Assembly (NCBI GenBank): GCA_039933015.1
Contig: JBDTOX010000025.1
Coordinates: 1 to 41,262, forward strand
DNA: 41,262 nt
Source of the DNA: JBDTOX01 sp039933015
GTDB taxonomy: Bacteria > Pseudomonadota > Gammaproteobacteria > Burkholderiales > Methylophilaceae
Direction of reading: 5' to 3'
The notes beneath the pieces are model-generated. The model did no database searches. It was given only the letters and a program-made list of their open reading frames with translations, and was not told the origin of the DNA. Positions within the stretch are counted from its first letter, which is position 1, and the number at the start of each line of letters is the position of its first letter. This document shows positions 34,931-41,262 of the stretch, piece after piece. A program made the translations under genes and the position numbers.

Positions 34931-35239
34931 ATGAGCAATTGGACCAAAATCGTCAGCTTAAATGACATTCCCAAGCTGGGTTCGCGTGTTGTTCGTAGCG
35001 CAAAAGGCGAGATCGCGGTATTTCGTACGGAAGATGACCAAGTGTTTGCCTTGCACAACCATTGCCCGCATAAAGGCGGCCCACTATCTCAAGGCATCGT
35101 CTATGGTGAAAAAGTCACCTGCCCATTGCATTCCTGGCAGATTAGCCTGGTGGATGGCAAGGCGCAGGAGCCGGACGAAGGCCACACTGCCTGTTTTACC
35201 GTAAAAGTTGAAGATGGTACTGTTTATTTGGAATTATAG
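34931..35239 (+). CDS. nirD: Nitrite reductase small subunit (Rieske-type)
   Basis: The 102-residue protein has a Rieske-like fold with ligands C45 and H47 (CPH) and C64 and H67 (CPLH), within NHCPHKGGPLSQG and VTCPLHSW. Family members associate with NirB, and this one keeps all four 2Fe-2S ligands. Its stop overlaps the GTG start of the nitrate reductase gene by one base. It is separated from nirB by the transporter and kinase genes, which is a rearranged order but still one transcript. Confidence 0.94.
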   Translation: MSNWTKIVSLNDIPKLGSRVVRSAKGEIAVFRTEDDQVFALHNHCPHKGGPLSQGIVYGEKVTCPLHSWQISLVDGKAQEPDEGHTACFTVKVEDGTVYLEL

Positions 35240-37986
35240 TGAGTATTGAAATGAGCGAAGCCAGCACAACAGCAAATTCACAAGTGACTGAGACCAAGTC
35301 CACCTGCTGTTATTGTGGCGTCGGCTGCGGTGTCATTATTCAAACAGAAAATGGCAAAATCACCGGTGTGCGCGGCGATCCTGATCACCCAGCCAACTTT
35401 GGCCGCTTGTGTACCAAGGGTGCGACCCTGCATCTGACGGCAAAACTCGATACCCGCGCGCTATTCCCGGAACAACGCCAGGATCGCCAACAGCCGCGCC
35501 AGCAAACCAGCTGGGATTATGCGCTGGATTATGTGGCCGAGCGTTTTGCCGCCATCATCCGCGAGCATGGCCCGGATGCTGTGGCCTTTTATATCTCGGG
35601 TCAATTACTGACCGAGGATTACTATGCCTTCAACAAGCTGGCAAAGGGTCTGATCGGCACCAATAATGTCGATACCAACTCGCGCCTGTGCATGTCGTCG
35701 GCCGTCAGCGGCTACAAAGCCACGCTGGGCGCCGATGCGCCGCCAGCCTGCTATGAGGATATCGACCACACGGCATGTCTGTTCATCGCCGGCTCGAATA
35801 CCGCTTATGCCCACCCCATCCTGTATCGCCGCATCGAAGATGTCAAGGAACGCAATCCTGCACTGAAAACCATCGTCGTCGACCCGCGCCGTACCGATAC
35901 GGCACAATCGGCCGATTTGCATCTCGCCATCCTGCCCGGCACCGATGTCGCCCTATTCAATGGCATGCTGCATGTGATGTTGTGGGAGGGCATGCTGAAT
36001 ATGCCCTACATTGAAGCCCACACTCAAGGGTTCGAGGCGCTGAAGAATACTGTGCGGGAATACACGCCGAAAATGGTGGCCGATATTTGCGGCATTAAAG
36101 AAGCCAATATTATTACCGCTGCGCAGTGGTTTGGCGCAGGCCCTACCCTTTCCATGTATTGCCAGGGCCTCAATCAATCCACCAGCGGTACCGCTAAAAA
36201 TGCTGCCTTGATTAATTTACATCTGGCCACCGGCCAAATTGGCAAGCCAGGTGCCGGCCCGCTTTCTCTCACCGGCCAGCCCAACGCCATGGGCGGTCGC
36301 GAAGTTGGCGGCATGGCCAATCTGCTATCTGGTCACCGCGATCTTGCGAACCCTGAGCATAGAGCCGAAATTGCAAAACTGTGGGGTATCGACAGCGTCC
36401 CTGAGCAAGTAGGCAAAACTGCTGTGGAAATGTTCGACGCCCTGCGTGACGGCAGCATCAAAGCCATATGGATCGCCTGCACCAACCCCGCACAGTCCAT
36501 GCCTGACCTCATCAGTGTGCATGATGCACTGAGCAAAGCTGAACTGGTTGTTGTACAGGAGGCCTATCATGATACCGACACCACAGAGTTTGCCGACGTA
36601 TTATTGCCTGCCACCACCTGGGGCGAAAAAGAAGGCACAGTCACCAATTCAGAGCGCCGCATTACCCACGTGAATCCGGCGCTTGAGGCGCCCGGTGAAG
36701 CACGTCCTGACTGGGAGATTGTGACCGACTTTTCCCATAGGCTGGGACGCTTGCTGGAGCATCTCCCTAATGCGGCCAAGCTGTTCCCCTATACCCGTAC
36801 TGAACAGATTTTTAACGAGCACAGGGAAACCACGCGCGGTCGCGACCTCGACATTACCGGCCTGAGCTACAAACTACTTGATGAGCAAGGTCCCCAACAG
36901 TGGCCGTTCCCGCAAGGAGTAAGCACTGGAAAAATGCGCCTTTACAGTGATGGTGTATTTGAAAAATCCGATGGCAAAGCCCAGTTCGTGAACACAACAT
37001 ACAAAGCTACCGCCGAGAAACCCGATGCACGCCATCCGCTACACCTCAATACCGGCCGCCTGCGCGATCAATGGCATGGCATGAGCCGCACCGGCACCGT
37101 AGCGCAACTATACAACCACGCTGAAGAACCTGTCATTTCCATGAATGACGATGATATGCAGCGGCGCTCCATCAAATCAGGCGATCTGGTCAAGGTCAGC
37201 AACAAGCGCGGCAGCCTGGTACTGCGCACACAGTCATCAGATGAGATGGCCCCGGCGCAGACTTTCATTCCCATGCACTGGGGCAGCCAGTATATGAGCG
37301 GTCTTGGCGCCAATGTGCTGATGCCGAGCAGCTTTGATAAAATCTCCAAGCAGCCGGAGCTCAAGCATGCCGCTGTCAAAGTAGAAAAAATAGATTTGCC
37401 ATGGTGCATGACTGTGATGCGTCAATGCCAGGATTTGCACTTATTACAACAAGTGCGCGCTTTGCTCAAGCATTTCGATTACGCCAGCTGCGGCTTGTAC
37501 GGGCGTGGGCCCGGTATAGTCATGCTGCGCGCAGCACATCATACTGCCCCAGATACGGCGCTGATTACCGAGCTAGACCAATTATTAGGCATGACAGACG
37601 ATGTCCCAATGCTGAACTACCGCGACGCTACACGTGGCATTTGCAAACGCATCCTGGTCGAAGGCGACCAGATCATTGGGGTACGGCTGGTAGGTGAAAT
37701 ACTGGCAGCCGACTGGCTAAAAGAAGTCATGACCCAGGGCCGCCTCACAGACGAACTCAAGCGCTGGGCGCTGGCACCGTTGAGCACACCGCCTACAGGA
37801 CAATGTAGCCGCGGTAAAATCGTGTGCAGTTGCGAGGATGTCGCAGAAAATGAGATCCTTGATAACATCAGGATCGGCGCCGATTTAATCACTTTGCAAA
37901 ACAAACTGAAATGCGGCACGGAATGCGGCTCTTGCGTACCTGAACTCAAACACCTGATACACATTCATGGTAAAAGCGCAGCTTGA
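35239..37986 (+). CDS. nasA: Assimilatory nitrate reductase catalytic subunit
   Basis: The 915-residue molybdenum (bis-MGD) enzyme reduces nitrate to nitrite in the cytoplasm. The N-terminal 4Fe-4S site has C23, C26, C30 and C58 (CCYCGVGC; LCTKG). Central molybdopterin domains include ISGQLLTEDYYAFNKLAKG, NAMGGREVGGM and the HWGSQYM dinucleotide-binding region. A C-terminal BFD-like 2Fe-2S domain (VCSCEDVAENEI; KCGTECGSC) receives electrons, as in NasA/NasC of Klebsiella. No separate electron-transfer subunit is encoded nearby, so reduction probably relies on this domain. The start GTG at 35239 is coupled to nirD; ATG 35251 is an alternative. Confidence 0.94.
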   Translation: MSIEMSEASTTANSQVTETKSTCCYCGVGCGVIIQTENGKITGVRGDPDHPANFGRLCTKGATLHLTAKLDTRALFPEQRQDRQQPRQQTSWDYALDYVAERFAAIIREHGPDAVAFYISGQLLTEDYYAFNKLAKGLIGTNNVDTNSRLCMSSAVSGYKATLGADAPPACYEDIDHTACLFIAGSNTAYAHPILYRRIEDVKERNPALKTIVVDPRRTDTAQSADLHLAILPGTDVALFNGMLHVMLWEGMLNMPYIEAHTQGFEALKNTVREYTPKMVADICGIKEANIITAAQWFGAGPTLSMYCQGLNQSTSGTAKNAALINLHLATGQIGKPGAGPLSLTGQPNAMGGREVGGMANLLSGHRDLANPEHRAEIAKLWGIDSVPEQVGKTAVEMFDALRDGSIKAIWIACTNPAQSMPDLISVHDALSKAELVVVQEAYHDTDTTEFADVLLPATTWGEKEGTVTNSERRITHVNPALEAPGEARPDWEIVTDFSHRLGRLLEHLPNAAKLFPYTRTEQIFNEHRETTRGRDLDITGLSYKLLDEQGPQQWPFPQGVSTGKMRLYSDGVFEKSDGKAQFVNTTYKATAEKPDARHPLHLNTGRLRDQWHGMSRTGTVAQLYNHAEEPVISMNDDDMQRRSIKSGDLVKVSNKRGSLVLRTQSSDEMAPAQTFIPMHWGSQYMSGLGANVLMPSSFDKISKQPELKHAAVKVEKIDLPWCMTVMRQCQDLHLLQQVRALLKHFDYASCGLYGRGPGIVMLRAAHHTAPDTALITELDQLLGMTDDVPMLNYRDATRGICKRILVEGDQIIGVRLVGEILAADWLKEVMTQGRLTDELKRWALAPLSTPPTGQCSRGKIVCSCEDVAENEILDNIRIGADLITLQNKLKCGTECGSCVPELKHLIHIHGKSAA

Positions 37987-38010
37987 ACTTTATCTACTAA
38001 AGGACACTGC

Positions 38011-38316
38011 ATGAGAGTTATTGCTTTAGGTTTTTTGCTAACAACCTTGTTCTCACTGCCTAGCATGGCTGAGGAGATTACAGCTGACATTCACACAGTG
38101 GCGCCCAATGGCGATCAGGTTACGCTGCACCCTAATGACCGCTGGGAGTTTGTGGATAGTAAAAAAAGCGGCTGAAGCAGACAAAGTCGCCAAGTAGTTC
38201 CCGGAGAATCAGGCTTGCCCACCTGGGACCCAGAGTGCGTACTGGGCTTGGGACACTGTGTTCCAATCGGCGACAAGGACATCAAACGCGGGTCCATGGG
38301 CGGCAAAGGCCGCTAA
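38011..38316 (+). pseudogene. Small exported protein gene, apparently frameshifted
   Basis: An ATG at 38011 opens a 54-residue frame: a signal peptide (MRVIALGFLLTTLFSLPSMA), then TVAPNGDQVTLHPNDRWEFV, stopping at TGA 38173. Removing one A from the seven-A run at 38161-38167 would let the frame continue as KKAAEADKVAK. A later stretch, PENQACPPGTQ, is in that same frame. Further on, VLGLGHCVPIGDKDIKRGSM to the TAA at 38314 is in the original frame. A TAG also interrupts the shifted frame. The pattern looks like a decayed gene of about 100 codons. AAGGA precedes the start, 24 bases after nasA. Confidence 0.6.
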
Positions 38317-38320
38317 TAAA

Positions 38321-38995
38321 TCATAGCAGGCCGCGTTCAGCGAATGACAGGGTCGAATTCCCGGCCACGATAAAATGATCCAGCACGCGGATATCCATCA
38401 TCGCCAGCGCCTGTTTCAATAAGGTTGTCAGCACCTCATCTGCCCGACTTTGCTCTGCCACGCCTGAGGGGTGGTTATGGGCAAAAATCACCGATGCCGC
38501 GTTGTGATGCAATGCTCGCTTGACTACCTCACGCGGGTAAACGCTGGTTTGCGTGAGTGTGCCTTCGAACATTGACTCTTGCGCCAATACGCGATTCTGC
38601 GCATCAAGAAACAGCACCATAAAGACTTCCCGCGAGAGGCTGCCAAGCTTAAGGCATAAGTAATCCCTCACTTGCTGAGGCGAGCTCAGCACATCTCTCG
38701 TTTGCAGTTCTTCTGACAGCGCACGACGGCTCATTTCAAAAATCGCCTGCAACTGAGTATATTTGCTGGAGCCTATGCCATGAACCTGGCTCAGGCTTTC
38801 AAGATCAGCAGCAAAAATACCATTGAGGCTGCCAAAGCGGGTAAGTAAGTCGCGCGCCAGATCTACCGCGCTTTTGCCGGTGACCCCCACGCGCAGAAAT
38901 ATGGCCAGCAACTCTGCATCTGACAAAATTGCCGCACCCTGTGCCAACAGCTTTTCACGCGGCCGCTCGCCCTCAGGCCAATCGGTAATCGCCAC
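38321..38995 (-). CDS. radC: RadC/YicR-family JAB-domain protein
   Basis: The 224-residue protein has an N-terminal helix-hairpin-helix region (SLSQVHGIGSSKYTQLQAI) and a C-terminal JAB/MPN-like metal-binding domain with HNHPSGVAEQSRAD. Despite the name, a direct repair role in Escherichia coli has been withdrawn, and the biochemical activity is unknown. The GTG at 38995, giving the family-typical start AITDWPEGERPREKL, has AAGGGGA upstream. An ATG at 39010 is possible but lacks a ribosome binding site. It is divergent from coaBC, 48 bases away. Confidence 0.92.
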   Translation of the reverse strand: MAITDWPEGERPREKLLAQGAAILSDAELLAIFLRVGVTGKSAVDLARDLLTRFGSLNGIFAADLESLSQVHGIGSSKYTQLQAIFEMSRRALSEELQTRDVLSSPQQVRDYLCLKLGSLSREVFMVLFLDAQNRVLAQESMFEGTLTQTSVYPREVVKRALHHNAASVIFAHNHPSGVAEQSRADEVLTTLLKQALAMMDIRVLDHFIVAGNSTLSFAERGLL

Positions 38996-39043
38996 ACTGT
39001 CCCCTTTCATATAAAATTGAATTTATTAAGAATTATCTCAATT

Positions 39044-40234
39044 ATGGCGCACTCCCCAATTAAAAAACTGCTATTAGGTATAACAGGTGGTATTGCTGCT
39101 TACAAAGCAGCTGAGCTTGTGCGGCTACTGGTCAAACAGGGTATGGATGTGCAGGTGGTGATGACCGAGGCAGCAAGCCATTTCATTACGCCTTTGACCC
39201 TGCAAGCGCTTTCCGGCAAGCGCGTGTTTACTGACATATGGGATGAAAGTATTCCCAATGGCATGCCGCATATCGAATTATCACGTAACGCCGATGCGAT
39301 TCTTATTGCGCCGGCCAGTGCTGATTTCATGGTCAAGCTGGTACATGGCGCCGCGGATGATCTGCTTTCCACGCTTTGCCTGGCACGCGATTGCCCTTTG
39401 CTGGTAGCGCCGGCCATGAATAAACAGATGTGGGAAAACCCTGCAACCCGGCGCAATATTCATCAGCTTCAGCAAGATGGCGTGCAAATACTGGGCCCTG
39501 GCAGCGGCGATCAAGCCTGTGGCGAAACCGGACTGGGGCGCATGCTGGAACCAGAGCAGTTAATGGCTGCGCTTGAAGCTTGCCAGCAATCCAAAATACT
39601 CGCTGGCAAGCGTATCCTGATTACGGCAGGGCCAACAATCGAAGCTATAGACCCTGTACGCGCCATTACAAACTTCAGCTCCGGCAAGATGGGTTACAGT
39701 ATCGCGCATGCCGCTACTGAGCTGGGTGCGGAAGTTACGTTGATAAGTGGCCCTACTTTATTAAAGCCTCCACTAGATGCCAAAGTCATTAATGTGGTGA
39801 GCGCGCAGCAAATGCTCAATGCGGTAATGGAAAATATCGGCGCCCAGGATATTTTCGTTAGCGTTGCCGCCGTGAGTGATTATCGCCCTAGTAAACCCAG
39901 TGTACAGAAAATCAAAAAAAGTGAGCAGACGCTTACGCTAGAATTAACGCCGAATATTGATATATTAGCGAAGATAGCCAGTCTGCCGAATGCACCTTTT
40001 TGTGTGGGCTTCGCGGCTGAAAGTGAAAACCTGCTGGAATACGCTGAACACAAGCGCCAGCGCAAGAAACTGCCACTCATTGCCGCTAACCTGGCGACAA
40101 AGGCCATGGGCCAGGACGAAAGCACACTGACGCTGCTGGATGATGCAGGCTGCCACCCCTTGCCGCACGCCCCTAAAATAGTACTGGCACGCATGTTGTT
40201 GCAACATATAGTCAATATGCTGAATAAACCCTGA
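39044..40234 (+). CDS. coaBC: Bifunctional phosphopantothenoylcysteine decarboxylase/synthetase CoaBC
   Basis: The 396-residue coenzyme A biosynthesis enzyme has two parts. The flavin-dependent CoaC half has LLLGITGGIAAYKAAEL, the substrate motifs PASADFMVK and PAMNKQMW, and the active cysteine in QACGETGLGRM. The CoaB half has ITAGPTIEAIDPVRAITN, SSGKMGY and AAVSDYRPS. The ATG at 39044 fits the family N-terminus; an upstream TTG at 39017 is unlikely. It is followed 21 bases later by dut, the usual dfp-dut pair. Confidence 0.95.
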   Translation: MAHSPIKKLLLGITGGIAAYKAAELVRLLVKQGMDVQVVMTEAASHFITPLTLQALSGKRVFTDIWDESIPNGMPHIELSRNADAILIAPASADFMVKLVHGAADDLLSTLCLARDCPLLVAPAMNKQMWENPATRRNIHQLQQDGVQILGPGSGDQACGETGLGRMLEPEQLMAALEACQQSKILAGKRILITAGPTIEAIDPVRAITNFSSGKMGYSIAHAATELGAEVTLISGPTLLKPPLDAKVINVVSAQQMLNAVMENIGAQDIFVSVAAVSDYRPSKPSVQKIKKSEQTLTLELTPNIDILAKIASLPNAPFCVGFAAESENLLEYAEHKRQRKKLPLIAANLATKAMGQDESTLTLLDDAGCHPLPHAPKIVLARMLLQHIVNMLNKP

Positions 40235-40255
40235 TATACAACGAAAGCCTATCCC

Positions 40256-40708
40256 ATGAGCTTAAAAGTTGAACTAAAAATCCTGGATGCCCGCCTGCAC
40301 AATATGATGCCAGCCTATGCCACCATTGGCTCTGCCGGCCTCGATTTGCGTGCCTGTATTGAACATACGCAAACCCTGAATCCCGGCGAAACGACACTAA
40401 TCCCAACCGGCATGGCGATCCATCTTTCCGACGCGGGCTATGCAGGCATGATACTGCCGCGCTCAGGGCTGGGCCATAAACACGGCATAGTACTGGGTAA
40501 TCTGGTCGGCCTGATTGATTCGGATTATCAGGGACAATTACTGGTTTCCTGCTGGAATCGCGGTCGCGAGACTTTTCTGCTCAATCCTCTGGAGCGCATC
40601 GCACAGCTAGTGATCGTGCCTGTGGTGCAAGCCAACTTTAATGTCGTAGAGGACTTTACTGCCAGCGAGCGTGGTGAAGGTGGCTTTGGCAGCACCGGAA
40701 AACACTGA
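40256..40708 (+). CDS. dut: Deoxyuridine 5'-triphosphate nucleotidohydrolase (dUTPase)
   Basis: The 150-residue protein contains all five dUTPase motifs in order: SAGLDLRAC, PRSGLGHKHGI, GNLVGLIDSDYQGQL, RIAQLVIVPV and the C-terminal RGEGGFGSTG. The trimeric enzyme hydrolyses dUTP to dUMP, keeping uracil out of DNA and feeding thymidylate synthesis. It follows coaBC in the common bacterial order and length is normal. Confidence 0.96.
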   Translation: MSLKVELKILDARLHNMMPAYATIGSAGLDLRACIEHTQTLNPGETTLIPTGMAIHLSDAGYAGMILPRSGLGHKHGIVLGNLVGLIDSDYQGQLLVSCWNRGRETFLLNPLERIAQLVIVPVVQANFNVVEDFTASERGEGGFGSTGKH

Positions 40709-40736
40709 TGCGGGTATTAAAAACAATAGAATAAAC

Positions 40737-40766
40737 TTGAAAAACCGCCTGTTTTCATGGTATAAA
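40737..40766 (+). promoter_or_regulatory. Sigma-70 promoter for rpmB-rpmG
   Basis: TTGAAA (40737-40742) and TATAAA (40761-40766) are separated by 18 bases, with transcription expected near 40773, about 22 bases before rpmB. GGAG lies seven bases ahead of the rpmB ATG. Confidence 0.6.
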
Positions 40767-40794
40767 TGCGGTCTTTCGAATTTCGGAGTCCACC

Positions 40795-41031
40795 ATGGCA
40801 CGCGTATGTCAGGTAACCGGCAAAAAGCCGATGGTTGGGAATAACGTTTCCCATGCTAATAACAAGACCAAGCGTCGTTTCCTGCCTAATTTGCAAAATC
40901 GCAAATTCTGGGTAGAAAGCGAAAACCGCTGGGTAAGTATGCGTATCACTAACGCTGCACTGCGTACGATTGACAAGAATGGTATCGACTCCGTTCTGGC
41001 CGATCTTCGCGCACGTGGCGAGAAGATCTAA
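40795..41031 (+). CDS. rpmB: 50S ribosomal protein L28
   Basis: The 78-residue basic protein starts MARVCQVTGKKPMVGNNVSH and contains NKTKRRFLPNLQ, as in bacterial L28. It is part of the large ribosomal subunit. It has its own promoter and is followed 11 bases later by the L33 gene, the conserved rpmB-rpmG order. Confidence 0.97.
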   Translation: MARVCQVTGKKPMVGNNVSHANNKTKRRFLPNLQNRKFWVESENRWVSMRITNAALRTIDKNGIDSVLADLRARGEKI

Positions 41032-41042
41032 GGAATATCATC

Positions 41043-41198
41043 ATGCGTGAAAAAATTAAACTGGAATCTAGCGCTGGCACAGGTCACTTCTACACCACGA
41101 CCAAAAACAAGCGCACCATGCCAGAAAAGATGGAAATCAAGAAGTTTGATCCGGTAGTGCGCAAGCACGTGATGTACAAGGAAACCAAGCTTAAGTAA
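41043..41198 (+). CDS. rpmG: 50S ribosomal protein L33
   Basis: The 51-residue protein starts MREKIKLESSAGTGHFYTTT and ends VMYKETKLK, a standard proteobacterial L33. It lacks the CxxC zinc pairs of the zinc-binding L33 form, so it is the zinc-independent type. AAGGA precedes the ATG. Confidence 0.97.
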   Translation: MREKIKLESSAGTGHFYTTTKNKRTMPEKMEIKKFDPVVRKHVMYKETKLK

Positions 41199-41208
41199 AA
41201 GAAGGCTA

Positions 41209-41262
41209 AATAGCCCTAAATAAAAAAGCCCACATATGTGGGCTTTTTTATTTAGGGCTATT
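41209..41262. terminator. Perfect palindromic bidirectional terminator after rpmG
   Basis: The last 54 bases form a perfect inverted repeat of 27 + 27 with its centre between 41235 and 41236 (CCCACAT/ATGTGGG). The GC core is flanked by A6 on the left and T6 on the right, giving an intrinsic terminator on both strands. The repeat may continue past the window edge. Confidence 0.92.

Overview
The window looks like a chromosomal segment of a betaproteobacterium with a C1/alcohol-oxidising lifestyle. The evidence is a PQQ-dependent alcohol dehydrogenase with its own diheme cytochrome c, a separate pqqA gene, a complete nitrate-assimilation operon with a betaproteobacterial-style kinase/phosphatase, and a housekeeping block radC / coaBC-dut-rpmB-rpmG. 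Nitrosomonadales, perhaps Methylophilaceae or a relative, is my inference; no rRNA or other decisive marker is present.

Left end (1-5 kb). The end of a type II-C-like CRISPR array (36-bp repeats, 30-bp spacers) runs off the left edge. It abuts a perfect 15-bp stem-loop, then the cstA-ybdD carbon-starvation/pyruvate-uptake pair on the minus strand and a tRNA-Ala(CGC). After the tRNA come a Fic protein gene and the wreck of a type I restriction system: an HsdR N-terminus joined to an HsdS C-terminus.

Envelope and efflux block (5-18 kb). An orphan OmpH/Skp-like chaperone, a His/Gly- and Pro/Tyr-rich exported protein and a glycine-zipper lipoprotein precede an OmpR/EnvZ-type two-component pair. 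Its stop lies 6 nt from the end of a convergent four-gene mdtABC-nodT RND efflux operon. A 2 x 10-bp direct repeat (GATACAA-N3-GATACAAA) occurs upstream of both the exported-protein pair and the response regulator. It is a good candidate binding site for that regulator.

Alcohol oxidation block (18-28 kb). The quinoprotein alcohol dehydrogenase carries the Asp-x-Asp signature associated with lanthanide use. It is followed by a diheme c-type cytochrome and a periplasmic ankyrin protein. Then come rpiA, an uncharacterised membrane-anchored protein with a phospholipase D/cardiolipin-synthase lipoprotein, a 23-residue pqqA with its own strong terminator and no other pqq genes nearby, an MsbA-type ABC exporter, and a decayed alginate-export-family porin.

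Nitrogen block (28-38 kb). A probable sigma-54 promoter precedes cobA/nirE-like uroporphyrinogen methyltransferase (siroheme supply), nirB, a NarK/NasA-type transporter, a PP2C-kinase fusion, nirD and a nasA-type nitrate reductase, all tightly spaced on the plus strand. A small decayed exported-protein gene follows.

Right end (38-41 kb). radC lies opposite coaBC-dut and the ribosomal protein genes rpmB-rpmG, which end in a perfect 54-bp palindromic terminator at the window edge.
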